Notes: generated from the sequence alone by a model not told the origin. DNA of 20,765 nucleotides from Aquimonas sp002352135 (GCA_035440755.1 DAORND010000049.1:1-20765), one strand, 5' to 3'. Counted from the first letter of the stretch, positions 7,510 to 15,684 are shown. Program-made: numbers and translations.

Positions 7510-10500
7510 CAGTGGATCTCCTTCTCGACTGAACCGGCCTCGGCAAAGCGCAGGTACATCAAGGGCAACAGCAGCAAAGTAAGGACGGTGGCGCTGAGCA
7601 ATCCGCCGATCACCACGATGGCCAGTGGCTTCTGGATCTCCGAGCCGGGGCCGCTGGCAAGCAGCAGCGGTATCAGGCCGAAGGCGGTGATCGAGGCGGT
7701 CATCAACACCGGTCGCAAGCGACGCTGCGCGCCGATCACGACCGCTTCCAGCACGCTGTGTCCAGCGGCGCGCAATTGATTCATGTACGCCACCATGACC
7801 AGACCATTCAGCACCGCAATGCCCAGCAGGGCGATGAAGCCCACCGAGGCGGGGACCGACAGGTACTCGCCAGTCAGCCATAGGGCAATCACGCCGCCCA
7901 CCAGTGCGAAGGGAATGTTGGCGAGAATCAGACTGGCTTGCCGCACGCTGCCGAGACTGCTGAACAGGACCAGGAAGATGCCCGCCAGCGCCATCGGCAC
8001 GACCAAGCCCAGCCGCGCTGCGGCGCGTTGCTGATTCTCGAACTGACCACCCCAAGTGACGCGATAGCCGGGGGGCACCGTCACCTGTGCCGCGACCGCC
8101 GCCCTGGCCTCATCGACGTAGCCGACCAGATCACGCCCGCTGACGTTGGCCTGCACCACGGCAAAACGCGAGGCGTTTTCGCGATCCACTTTCACCGGCC
8201 CGGACACGCGTTGCAGCGTGGCGATGTCGCCAACCCGAATGCTGACGCCACTGGCATCGACCACGGGCAGGTCAGCGAAACGCTCGGGATCCGAGCGCAA
8301 GGTGTCGTCGCCGCGAATCATCAACGGAATGCGACGACCGTCCTGCATCACCGTTCCCACCGGCATGCCTTCCACCTGGGCGCGCAGGGTTTCCTGCAAG
8401 CCCAGCACGTCCACGCCACGTGTACCGGCCCGCTGGCGGTCGGGAGCGACTTCCAGGTACTGCACGCCTTCATTGGTCAGCGTGTAGACGTCCTGCGCAC
8501 CATCAATGCCATTCAACAGGGTTTCGATCTGCGCGGCGAGTTGATTCAGGGTGGCCAGATCGGGACCGAAAATCTTCACCGCAAGATCACCGCGCGTGCC
8601 GGTCAGCATTTCCGAAACGCGCATTTCAATGGGCTGGGTAAAGGCGTAGCTGGTGCCGGGAAAATCCTCCAGCACCGCGCGCACCGCCTCGATCAGCGCC
8701 TCTTTATCGTCGACACGCCACTCCGAACGCGGTGCCAGTTCGAGAAAGCTATCGGTCTGATTCAGGCCCATCGGATCGAAGCCCAGCTCATCCGAGCCAA
8801 CCCGCGCGATGATGTTCCGCACTTCCGGCACGCGCGCCAGAATCGCGCGCTGAACCGCCAGATCGACCTCCACACTGGCAGCCAGATTGGCCGAGGGCAA
8901 CTTTTCCAGTTGCACCAGAATCGCGCCCTCATCCATGGTCGGCATGAAGGTCTTGCCGATACCGAACCACGCAGCGACCGCCAGCACGAGCACCGCGGCG
9001 GCGCCACCCACCGCCGCGCGAGGCTGCGCGATGACCCGCTGCAGCGCGTGGTCATACGGCGCGGCCAGTTGCCGCATCAGCCAAGGCTCGGCATGCGCGC
9101 CGCTGCGCAGCAGCCAAGAGGCCAGCACCGGCACTACGCTCAAGGACAGCAGCAAAGAACCGATCAGCGCAAAAACAATCGTCAGCGCCACCGGCGCAAA
9201 CAGCTTTCCCTCCAGGCCCTGCAAGGTCAGCAAAGGCAGAAACACCAATCCGATGATGATCACGCCCGCACTGACCGGCGATGCCACTTCGATCACCGCG
9301 CGATAGATGCGGTGCAGGCGCGGACTGCGCTTTTCATCGGTCGGCTGCGCCAGATGTTCGACCGTGTTTTCCACCACCACGACAGCGGCATCCACCAGCA
9401 TACCGATAGCAATCGCCAAGCCGCCCAGACTCATCAGATTGGCCGACAGCCCGAACACCCGCATCAGCATGAAGGTCCACAAGGCCGACAAGGGCAGAAT
9501 CAATGCCACCACGATGGCGGCACGCAGGTCACCCAGAAACACGACCAGCAACAGAACCACCAACACCGTGGCTTCCAGCAGAGCATCCTCGACCGTTCCG
9601 GTGGCGCGCTGGATCAGATCGCTGCGGTCGTAGAAAGGCACGATCCGTACACCAGGAGGCAGTTGCGCCTGCAACTCCGCGAGCCGTGCCTTGACGCCCT
9701 GCACCACCGCCCCGGCATCCGCACCGCGCAAGCCGATCACCAAGCCCTGCACCGCTTCGCCCTTGCCGCTTCGCGTGACGGCGCCGTAGCGGGTCAGACT
9801 GCCTTCGCGCACCTGTGCGATCTGGTCGACCCGCAGACGCTGACCCGCCGCACCCACCACTTGCACCGCGGCGATGTCCTGCAAACCCTGCAAAGCGCCG
9901 GTGGTCCGCACCACGAGGGCCTCTTCGCCCTCGTCGAGACGACCCGCCCCGTCATTGGCATTGTTAGCCTTCAGTGCATCGGCAAGGTTCTGCACGCTGA
10001 CGCCGGCCGCCGCCATGGCGATCCGATCCGGCACCACGTCAAAGCTGCGAACCCGTCCGCCCAGCGCGTTCACATCCGCCACGCCCGGCACCGTGCGCAA
10101 CGCAGGTCGCACGATCCAGTCCAGTACGCCGCGTTTGCCCGCATCGTCCAGCCCATCGCCTTCGATGGTGAACATGTACATGTCCGACAGCGGCGTGGCG
10201 ATGGGTGCCAGACCACCGCTCACGCTGGCCGGCAGATCGCCTGCCACGGCCGCAAAGCGCTCGGCAACCTGCTGGCGTGCCCAGTAGATGTCGGTGCCCT
10301 CTTCAAAATCGAGGGTCAGATCGGCGATGGCGTATTTCGCTGAGGCGCGCAGCATCACCTGCTGCGGAATGCCGAGCAGTTCCATTTCCAGCGGCACGAT
10401 CACCCGCGTCTCGACTTCCTCCGGGGTCATGCCAGGCGCCTTGAGGATCAGCTTCACCTGGGTCGGCGCGATATCGGGAAAGGCATCAATCGGCAGACCG

Positions 10501-10595
10501 CGCCAGGCCATGATCCCGGCGATGACGAGTGCCAGGGTCGCCAAGGCCACCAGCAGACGCTGGGTCAAGGAAAATTCCACCAGTCGTTTGAGCAT
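7509..10595 (-). CDS. czcA: Heavy-metal efflux RND pump (CzcA/CusA family)
   Basis: 1028 residues, inner membrane, proton-driven metal efflux into the periplasmic tunnel formed with czcB- and czcC-like partners. The HME-RND layout is complete: TM1 at about 12-30, the first porter loop, TM2-6 at about 340-495, TM7 at about 527-545, the second porter loop, then TM8-12 to about 1015. The start MLKRLVEFSLTQR and WRGLPIDAFPDIAP are typical. TM4 carries the proton-relay segment AIAIGMLVDAAVVVVEN with Asp402 and Glu409. This TM4 text resembles CusA (GxxVDAA) more than classical CzcA (DFGxxxDG). The second porter loop has QPIEMRVSEMLTGTRGDLAV, closer to CzcA. The substrate (Cu/Ag versus Zn/Co/Cd) therefore stays open and the symbol is a family label. 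The start is 6 nt after the czcB stop. Confidence 0.95.
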   Translation of the reverse strand: MLKRLVEFSLTQRLLVALATLALVIAGIMAWRGLPIDAFPDIAPTQVKLILKAPGMTPEEVETRVIVPLEMELLGIPQQVMLRASAKYAIADLTLDFEEGTDIYWARQQVAERFAAVAGDLPASVSGGLAPIATPLSDMYMFTIEGDGLDDAGKRGVLDWIVRPALRTVPGVADVNALGGRVRSFDVVPDRIAMAAAGVSVQNLADALKANNANDGAGRLDEGEEALVVRTTGALQGLQDIAAVQVVGAAGQRLRVDQIAQVREGSLTRYGAVTRSGKGEAVQGLVIGLRGADAGAVVQGVKARLAELQAQLPPGVRIVPFYDRSDLIQRATGTVEDALLEATVLVVLLLVVFLGDLRAAIVVALILPLSALWTFMLMRVFGLSANLMSLGGLAIAIGMLVDAAVVVVENTVEHLAQPTDEKRSPRLHRIYRAVIEVASPVSAGVIIIGLVFLPLLTLQGLEGKLFAPVALTIVFALIGSLLLSLSVVPVLASWLLRSGAHAEPWLMRQLAAPYDHALQRVIAQPRAAVGGAAAVLVLAVAAWFGIGKTFMPTMDEGAILVQLEKLPSANLAASVEVDLAVQRAILARVPEVRNIIARVGSDELGFDPMGLNQTDSFLELAPRSEWRVDDKEALIEAVRAVLEDFPGTSYAFTQPIEMRVSEMLTGTRGDLAVKIFGPDLATLNQLAAQIETLLNGIDGAQDVYTLTNEGVQYLEVAPDRQRAGTRGVDVLGLQETLRAQVEGMPVGTVMQDGRRIPLMIRGDDTLRSDPERFADLPVVDASGVSIRVGDIATLQRVSGPVKVDRENASRFAVVQANVSGRDLVGYVDEARAAVAAQVTVPPGYRVTWGGQFENQQRAAARLGLVVPMALAGIFLVLFSSLGSVRQASLILANIPFALVGGVIALWLTGEYLSVPASVGFIALLGIAVLNGLVMVAYMNQLRAAGHSVLEAVVIGAQRRLRPVLMTASITAFGLIPLLLASGPGSEIQKPLAIVVIGGLLSATVLTLLLLPLMYLRFAEAGSVEKEIH

Positions 10596-10601
10596 GGCGA
10601 T

Positions 10602-11672
10602 TTACTCTTGCTCTGCCAGCGCTTCCAGCGCCAAGGTCTTCAAGGCCAGCAGACCACGCGCTGCCACGCGCTCGTCTCCGCCCAGCCCGGTCACCACCGC
10701 CTCCTGACCATCGCGCGCCAGCACGACGACGCTGCGAATGAGCAAGCCCTCGGGCGCCGCGACAAAGACCCGATGCTGTGCGTGGATGTCGACCACCGCC
10801 GCCGACGGTAGGCGGACCGTGTTCGGCGGTGCGGTATGGCGGAGTTCCAGTTCGACCGACTGCCCCGGCAAAGCCACGCCCTCTGGCAGCCGTGCCGTCA
10901 GACTCACGTCCAGCGTTCGCGGATCGATGGCCCGCCCCACCGCGATCACTTCGCCTAAGCCTTCCTCACCGACTACCCGAACCGCATCGCCGACAGCCAT
11001 CTGCGTCGCAAAGCGCGCTGGCAGGCGAGCTTCGGCCCACCGTTCGCTGGCATCGCCAATCTCGAACAGCACTTCATCGGTGGTCACCGGATCGCCGCCG
11101 CCGACCGCGCGATGCAAGACCATCCCGGCCTGCGTGGCCAACAATGCGTAGCCGCCAGAAATTGGCCGAATACCTTGCGAATCGGCCTGCATGGTATTGC
11201 GCGTCGTGGTGGCCGCGCGCCATGCCGCCCTGGCCTGCTCGGCCTCGCGCGCGGAAATCACCCCCGCGTCCAGCAGCGCTTCACTTCGCTCGGCACGCGC
11301 CTTGGCATCGGCCCAGGCCGCCTCGCGCTGCGCCGCCTCCGCAAGCCTCGCCTGCCAGTCGGGACTGCGTACCTCGGCCAGCACATCGCCGCGCTGCACC
11401 ACCTGCCCTTCCAGCACCGCCACACGCAGGATGGCCCCCGCGAACGGCGCCACCACCGACTGCCGAGCCGTATCCGCAATCTGCAAGCGCGCAGGCACAC
11501 GGGTCAGCGCGTAGTCCGGCGTCACCTGCACGCCGACCAGCTCGACACCCATCGCCTGCAAGCGCGCGGAATCCAGTGACAGTACCGTGGCGGACGCCGC
11601 GATGTCCTGCGCCTGCAAACTGACCGACAACAACCCACTCAACAACACGGCGACCGTACGACTCGGCTGCAT
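10602..11672 (-). CDS. czcB: Periplasmic adaptor of heavy-metal RND efflux (CzcB-like membrane fusion protein)
   Basis: 356 residues. ATG 11672 is chosen over one 12 codons upstream because GAGGAAG lies 4-10 nt before it and a signal peptide follows (MQPSRTVAVLLSGLLSVSLQAQ). Order: a beta-barrel strand, a lipoyl half (FAGAILRVAVLEGQVVQRGDVLAEV), a short alpha-hairpin rich in Ala/Arg/Glu, the second lipoyl half (GYALLATQAGMVLHRAVGGG), then the beta-barrel and membrane-proximal domains (LPGQSVELELRH, VRLPSAAVVDIHAQHRVFVA). It lacks the extra Met/His metal-binding domain found at the ends of some CusB or CzcB proteins. It is the first gene of the operon. Confidence 0.92.
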   Translation of the reverse strand: MQPSRTVAVLLSGLLSVSLQAQDIAASATVLSLDSARLQAMGVELVGVQVTPDYALTRVPARLQIADTARQSVVAPFAGAILRVAVLEGQVVQRGDVLAEVRSPDWQARLAEAAQREAAWADAKARAERSEALLDAGVISAREAEQARAAWRAATTTRNTMQADSQGIRPISGGYALLATQAGMVLHRAVGGGDPVTTDEVLFEIGDASERWAEARLPARFATQMAVGDAVRVVGEEGLGEVIAVGRAIDPRTLDVSLTARLPEGVALPGQSVELELRHTAPPNTVRLPSAAVVDIHAQHRVFVAAPEGLLIRSVVVLARDGQEAVVTGLGGDERVAARGLLALKTLALEALAEQE

Positions 11673-11811
11673 GACTTCCTCAAGCGCAATCAATGTGAAT
11701 GCGAACACTGTGCCGAGGCAGTCTTTGGTCTTGCTTTACGGCGATGCCAGCGATCAAAGCGCTCTCGAACGACCACGCTAAACTGCGCGTCCCTCCTCCT
11801 GGATCCTTGCC
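11673..11811. promoter_or_regulatory. Divergent intergenic region between efflux operon and pyrC
   Basis: 139 bp carrying the leftward promoter of the efflux operon and the rightward promoter of pyrC. I could not fix a -35/-10 pair or a convincing metal-regulator dyad here. The region is less GC-rich than the genes around it. Confidence 0.4.
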
Positions 11812-12855
11812 ATGGACTCGCTCACGCTGACTCGCCCGGACGATTGGCATCTGCATTTGCGCGATGGCGATGCGCTGCGTGCGGTGTTGCCGGATACCGC
11901 GCAGCAGTTCGCGCGGGCCATCGTGATGCCCAATCTGCGTCCACCCGTGCGCAACGTGGCGGAGGCCGAGGCGTATCGGCAGCGGATTCTGGATGCCTTG
12001 CCGCCGGGGATGTCGTTCGAGCCCCTGATGACGCTGTATCTCACCGACAACACCCGCGCCGACGATATCCATCGCGCGCGGGCCAGTGGTTTTGTGCATG
12101 CGGTGAAGTACTACCCGGCGGGCGCCACCACCAACTCGGACTCCGGGGTCACCGATCTGCAGCGCTGCGAGGCGGTGTTCCAGGCGTTGCAGGAAACAGG
12201 GATGCCCTTGCTGATGCATGGCGAGGTCACCGACCCGAGCATCGATATCTTCGACCGCGAAGCGGTCTTCATCGAGCGTCATCTGGTGCGCGTCAGCGAG
12301 CAGTTCCCGCGCTTGAAGATCGTGCTGGAGCACATCACCACGGCGCAGGGCGCGCAGTTCGTCGCGCAATCACGACCGGGCATCGCCGCCACCATCACGG
12401 CGCATCATCTGCTGCTGAATCGCAATGCAATCTTTGCTGGCGGACTGCGCCCGCATGCCTACTGCCTGCCGGTACTCAAGCGCGAGATGCATCGTCAAGC
12501 ATTGGTGGCAGCGGCCATTTCGGGCAATCCGAAGTTCTTCCTCGGCACCGACAGTGCGCCACACGCACGTCACACCAAGGAAGCCGATTGCGGCTGCGCC
12601 GGGCTGTACACCGCGCACTCGGCCATTGAGCTGTATGCCGAAGCCTTTGAACAGGCGGGCGCGCTTGACCGATTGGAAGCCTTCGCCAGTTTCCACGGCG
12701 CGGATTTCTATGGCTTGCCGCGCAATTCCACGACCTTGACCCTGCAGCGTGAGGCGTGGACCGTGCCGCACGAATTGCCCTTCGGTGAGGCCACTTTGGT
12801 GCCGATGCGCGCAGGCGAAACGATGACTTGGCGAGTCAGCTCGGCAGCGGCGTAA
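11812..12855 (+). CDS. pyrC: Dihydroorotase (class II, PyrC)
   Basis: 347 residues. It catalyses the reversible cyclisation of N-carbamoyl-L-aspartate to dihydroorotate in de novo pyrimidine synthesis, in the cytosol. It aligns end to end with E. coli PyrC. The binuclear zinc site is complete: HLHLRD (His13, His15), the carboxylated Lys99 in AVKYYPAGATTNS, His136 in MHGEVT, His174 in LEHITT and Asp247 in LGTDSAPHARH. The flexible-loop region and CGCAG segment are also present. The start is ATG 11812, giving MDSLTLTRPDDWHLHLRDGD; the ribosome-binding site is weak. It sits alone on the + strand between leftward operons. Its last 20 bp overlap the 3' end of the convergent sensor kinase gene. Confidence 0.98.
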   Translation: MDSLTLTRPDDWHLHLRDGDALRAVLPDTAQQFARAIVMPNLRPPVRNVAEAEAYRQRILDALPPGMSFEPLMTLYLTDNTRADDIHRARASGFVHAVKYYPAGATTNSDSGVTDLQRCEAVFQALQETGMPLLMHGEVTDPSIDIFDREAVFIERHLVRVSEQFPRLKIVLEHITTAQGAQFVAQSRPGIAATITAHHLLLNRNAIFAGGLRPHAYCLPVLKREMHRQALVAAAISGNPKFFLGTDSAPHARHTKEADCGCAGLYTAHSAIELYAEAFEQAGALDRLEAFASFHGADFYGLPRNSTTLTLQREAWTVPHELPFGEATLVPMRAGETMTWRVSSAAA

Positions 12856-14242
12856 GCCCACTGATGCGTGCGGTCAGTTGACCGTCTTGCCAATCGAAGT
12901 GCAGACCCAGACCCTGCGCTTCGGCCAAGGCGACAGCCAGCGACAATCCCAGCCCACTGTGCCGCGAGGCGCTGCCCGGATTGGACTCGATGTGCAGAAA
13001 CCGTCTGCCCAGTTGCGCCGCCAGCGTCGGGTCCAGATGCGGTGCCGCATTACGCAGGATCACACTGCGCTCATCCGGCAGTTCGAGCTCGATCCGCTGG
13101 TCTGACATGCCGCGTGGCGCATGCTCGAAGGCATTGCCGATAAGGATGTCGAACAGGCGTTCCAGCATCCCGGCGTCACCGATGATCCAGCATTCGGCCG
13201 GAAGTGCGCTGTGGACCGGAATGGTGTCGCTCAGCTGACGCTGTCGATTCCGCGTCAGCACTTCACCGAGCAAGGGCACCAGATCGAGGGGCTCGGTGGC
13301 CGGTCGGTCCAGCCCGGCTTCAATCCGCGCCAGCGCCAGCAGGGTATCCATCGTGCGTTCCATTTCCGCACTGGTCTCGGCTATCGCACGCAGCCGACGG
13401 CGCAGTTCGTGCTCGCCTTCAACATAGGCACTGGTTTCGGCCAGCGCCCGCGTTTCGGCCACCGGTGTGCGCAGTTCATGCGCGAGGTCGCGCGCGAAGC
13501 GTCGCTCGCGATCAAGCAGTTTGAATACGCGCATCACCAACTGGTCAAACTTGCGCGCGACGGGCATCAGCTCGGCGGGCAACTCATCGCTGAACAAGGG
13601 TTTGGCCGCCTGCTCTGGCCGGGTCGCCGCCAAGGTCGCCGCGAAGCCATCAAGCGGTGCCAGACCACGCCGCAACAGCCAATGCGACAGCATTAGGACC
13701 ACCACCAACGTCGTCAGTGCGCCCGCGAACAGAAGACCATGCAATTGCACCATGAGCGCGTCGAGTTGCTCCCGTTCTTCAGCCACCACCACGCGAAGAC
13801 TGTCGCGCGAATCGCCATCCGGCAGATCGAAGACCAAGGCAATGGCGCGTCCGTGGTGACCATCCGGTAACTGGAGATCGAACCATTGTGCTTCCGCATC
13901 CTGCGCCGTCGGCAAGGGCAGGTCCGCTTGATGGCTGGACGCCGAGCGCGCCAGTGTTTGGCCGCTGGCGTCCCAGGCTTGATAGAAATCGGTGTGCCCT
14001 GCCTCGCGGAATTCCGGCATCCAGGTTTCCAGTGGCTCGGCATCGCGCACGCTGGCACCCAGGTAAGCGGCGACCGCACGGGCACGGGCGTGCAGTCCGG
14101 CATCGAAGCGCTGTTGCAGTCGGTGATCGAAGCTCTTGTCCAGCAACAAGGCCAGCACCACCACGCTGATCGTCGACGTCAGCGCAATGCTGCGGGCCAG
14201 CCGGTGGCGCAAAGAACGCGGGCGCTCACGCTTCAACGACAT
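12836..14242 (-). CDS. Sensor histidine kinase with atypical G1 box
   Basis: 468 residues from ATG 14242; an in-frame ATG at 14287 would add 15 residues, and neither has a strong ribosome-binding site. Span 1 is at about 17-34, the periplasmic domain at ~35-168, span 2 at about 170-190, then a HAMP-like linker. The HisKA box is FARDLAHELRTPVAETRAL with His255. The ATPase domain has an N box (IGNAFEHAP, Asn370) and a G2 box (SGLGLSLAVALAEAQGL, 429-445). The usual G1 box DxGxG is absent: the aligned stretch is ILRNAAPHLDP, with Asn398 where Asp is expected. The gene overlaps the end of its response regulator gene by 17 nt. The stop lies inside the convergent pyrC. The signal is unknown; metals are one possibility from the neighbourhood. 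Confidence 0.93.
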   Translation of the reverse strand: MSLKRERPRSLRHRLARSIALTSTISVVVLALLLDKSFDHRLQQRFDAGLHARARAVAAYLGASVRDAEPLETWMPEFREAGHTDFYQAWDASGQTLARSASSHQADLPLPTAQDAEAQWFDLQLPDGHHGRAIALVFDLPDGDSRDSLRVVVAEEREQLDALMVQLHGLLFAGALTTLVVVLMLSHWLLRRGLAPLDGFAATLAATRPEQAAKPLFSDELPAELMPVARKFDQLVMRVFKLLDRERRFARDLAHELRTPVAETRALAETSAYVEGEHELRRRLRAIAETSAEMERTMDTLLALARIEAGLDRPATEPLDLVPLLGEVLTRNRQRQLSDTIPVHSALPAECWIIGDAGMLERLFDILIGNAFEHAPRGMSDQRIELELPDERSVILRNAAPHLDPTLAAQLGRRFLHIESNPGSASRHSGLGLSLAVALAEAQGLGLHFDWQDGQLTARISGLTPLPS

Positions 14243-14894
14243 AGCCGAATCCACGCCGTGTGGTGATGGGATCGGCGCACCCGGCATCGACCAGCTTGCT
14301 GCGCAAGGTGCTCATCAGCACTTCGATGACCTTGTCGGAGGCACTGCTCGTGCTGCCATACAGATGCTCGAACAGTGCCGCACGATGAAAGACCCGACCA
14401 CGATGGCGCGCCAGAAACTCGAGAATGGCGTATTCCTTGGGCGTCAACGGAAGCGTGCCCGAGGGCGCACGTACCGATCTGGCCGCAGTATGAATTCGCA
14501 GCTCACCCAAGGCGATTTCCGGCTCATGCTCATCGTGGTGGCGCCGCGTCAAGGCAGCCACCCGCGCCCGCAGTTCGTCGAACGAGAACGGCTTGACCAG
14601 ATAGTCGTCCGCACCCAAGTCGAGCGCCTGAACCCGATCGGTAATCTGGTCGCGCGCCGACAAAACCAGCACCCGAACAGGTTTGCCTTGCTGGCGGATT
14701 TCGCGCAACAACTGCAGGCCATCCACGCGCGGCATCATCAGGTCGAGGATCACCACGTCGTAATCCCACTGCGCCAGATAGGGCCTCGCCGCCGCACCGT
14801 CCGCGGCCATGTCCACCGCCCAGCCGAACGCCGAGAAGCCAGACAGCAGGGCGTCACGCAATTTCTCCGAGTCCTCCACGATCAGCAGCCGCAT
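14226..14894 (-). CDS. OmpR/PhoB-family response regulator
   Basis: 222 residues. ATG 14894 is chosen over an upstream ATG because GAGGAG lies ~7 nt before it and MRLLIVEDSEKL is the normal receiver start. Receiver: Glu7/Asp8, phospho-acceptor Asp51 in VILDLMMPRVDGLQLL, Ser79, Lys101 in YLVKPFSFDELRARVAALTRR. The winged-helix output domain has LTPKEYAILEFLARHRGRVF, SDKVIEVLMSTLRSKL and ITTRRGFGYVVEA. The style is close to QseB/PmrA-type regulators. It is the first gene of a two-gene unit with the kinase. A half-matching PmrA-like direct repeat lies ~30-47 bp upstream. Target genes cannot be read from sequence; the efflux and PCu(A)C operons are the obvious candidates. Confidence 0.94.
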   Translation of the reverse strand: MRLLIVEDSEKLRDALLSGFSAFGWAVDMAADGAAARPYLAQWDYDVVILDLMMPRVDGLQLLREIRQQGKPVRVLVLSARDQITDRVQALDLGADDYLVKPFSFDELRARVAALTRRHHDEHEPEIALGELRIHTAARSVRAPSGTLPLTPKEYAILEFLARHRGRVFHRAALFEHLYGSTSSASDKVIEVLMSTLRSKLVDAGCADPITTRRGFGYVVEA

Positions 14895-15070
14895 TGATGC
14901 ACTCCTCAGCCTGCCATGCATTGAAGCAAGGCCAACTTAAGTGTCGCTCAATATCCGCTGCGATTCCCGCCCAGGCACCAGAGAACGGATGGCGGGACGG
15001 TTGCTGCCCTCGTCATACAGGGTGCATCGCTCCCGCCTCAGGTAAGGGACCGAAGCGCCCGCGTGACCCC
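14895..15070. promoter_or_regulatory. Intergenic region upstream of second two-component operon
   Basis: 176 bp between the small membrane protein gene and the response regulator gene, both leftward. It holds the candidate box at 14925-14941. It also has two copies of TCCCGCC (near 14964 and 15029) flanking one GGCGGGA (near 14991), which could form alternative hairpins and may end the upstream transcript. A rightward open frame crosses the region but shows no coding character. Confidence 0.4.
14925..14941 (-). promoter_or_regulatory. Possible response-regulator half-sites (CTTAAG-N5-CTTGCT)
   Basis: Read on the minus strand, CTTAAG (14941-14936) is followed after 5 nt by CTTGCT (14930-14925), 11 bp start to start. 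PmrA/QseB-type regulators use CTTAA-like half-sites with 5-nt spacing. Only the first half is a full match, so autoregulation by the adjacent regulator is a weak inference. Confidence 0.2.
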
Positions 15071-15223
15071 TCACATCAGCGCGCGCGCACTGTCCCGAAG
15101 TGGGGCATTCGCCACGTTCGGAACGCGGTCCGTCGGCTGCAGCAGCAAACGCAACAGCACTCCAAACCAGGTCACGCTCCAAAGCACACCGACCACCAGC
15201 AGGATGAGATTGAAGGTCGCCAT
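15071..15223 (-). CDS. Small single-span membrane protein linked to PCu(A)C
   Basis: 50 residues, starting MATFNLILLVVGVLWSVTWF and ending at TGA 15071-15073. It begins 11 nt after the stop of the PCu(A)C gene on the same strand. Residues 4-28 are a strongly hydrophobic span with two Trp near its middle. A short polar tail follows (QPTDRVPNVANAPLRDSARALM). There is no strong ribosome-binding site, so translation may depend on coupling to the upstream gene. Hydrophobic span, position and a clean stop support a real gene, but it matches no family I know. It could be a membrane partner of the copper chaperone or unrelated. Confidence 0.55.
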   Translation of the reverse strand: MATFNLILLVVGVLWSVTWFGVLLRLLLQPTDRVPNVANAPLRDSARALM

Positions 15224-15234
15224 GGCGCGTGCGC

Positions 15235-15684
15235 TTAGTGGCCAGCGACCGGTGGGCGCTCCTTGACCTCGAAGCGGATCGATTGGCGCTCGCCGGTGGA
15301 GAACTCCAGCTCGACCTCGACGGTTTCACCCGCGCTCAGGATGGGATTGGGCTTGATGAACATCAGGTGCTCGCCACCGGGTTTCAGTTCGACTTTGCCA
15401 TGCGCCGGAATCTCGATGCCGTCCGGCAGTCGACGCATTTTCATCACGCCGTCCTCCATCGTCATGGTGTGGATTTCCATGTGATCGACGCGGCTGTTGT
15501 GCGCGTTGACCAAGCGCACGGCCGAATCCGTGTCGTTGTGAAGGGTGACGAAGCCACCACCGGCTTCCGCCGTCGGCGGCATCGCGCGCGCCCAAGCGCC
15601 TTCGGCGCGAATGCCTTCGGCTTGTGCCGACACGCTGAGCATCCACATGCTCAAACCCAGTCCCATGATCGCGTGCAGTCGCAT
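15235..15684 (-). CDS. Periplasmic PCu(A)C-type copper chaperone
   Basis: 149 residues. ATG 15684 is chosen because GAGGAG lies ~8 nt upstream and a signal peptide follows (about 1-22, ending VSAQAEG). The mature domain is PCu(A)C (DUF461): GAWARAMPPTAEAGGGFVTLHN is the family's opening. The Cu(I) ligands follow the pattern His72-x10-Met83-x22-His106-x-Met108. Extra Met at 69, 74, 76 and 81 makes the site Met-rich. Known members deliver Cu(I) to the CuA centre of cytochrome oxidase or bind periplasmic copper. No Sco/SenC gene is next to it here. The only partner is the 50-residue membrane protein downstream. Confidence 0.93.
   Translation of the reverse strand: MRLHAIMGLGLSMWMLSVSAQAEGIRAEGAWARAMPPTAEAGGGFVTLHNDTDSAVRLVNAHNSRVDHMEIHTMTMEDGVMKMRRLPDGIEIPAHGKVELKPGGEHLMFIKPNPILSAGETVEVELEFSTGERQSIRFEVKERPPVAGH

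Noticed and set aside
7938..10343. 801-codon open frame on the + strand opposite the RND pump gene
   Set aside because: It is antisense to a fully conserved czcA-like gene. The product is His/Gln/Arg-rich with no domain, as expected of a GC-rich antisense frame.
14894..15238. 114-codon + strand frame across the gap upstream of the second two-component system
   Set aside because: It starts at the regulator's start codon on the opposite strand, has no ribosome-binding site, and is antisense to the better supported 50-residue membrane protein.
14937..15329. 130-codon - strand frame overlapping the end of the PCu(A)C gene
   Set aside because: It is out of frame within the chaperone gene and Ser/Arg-rich. 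The shorter frame starting at 15223 has a clear membrane span and better position.
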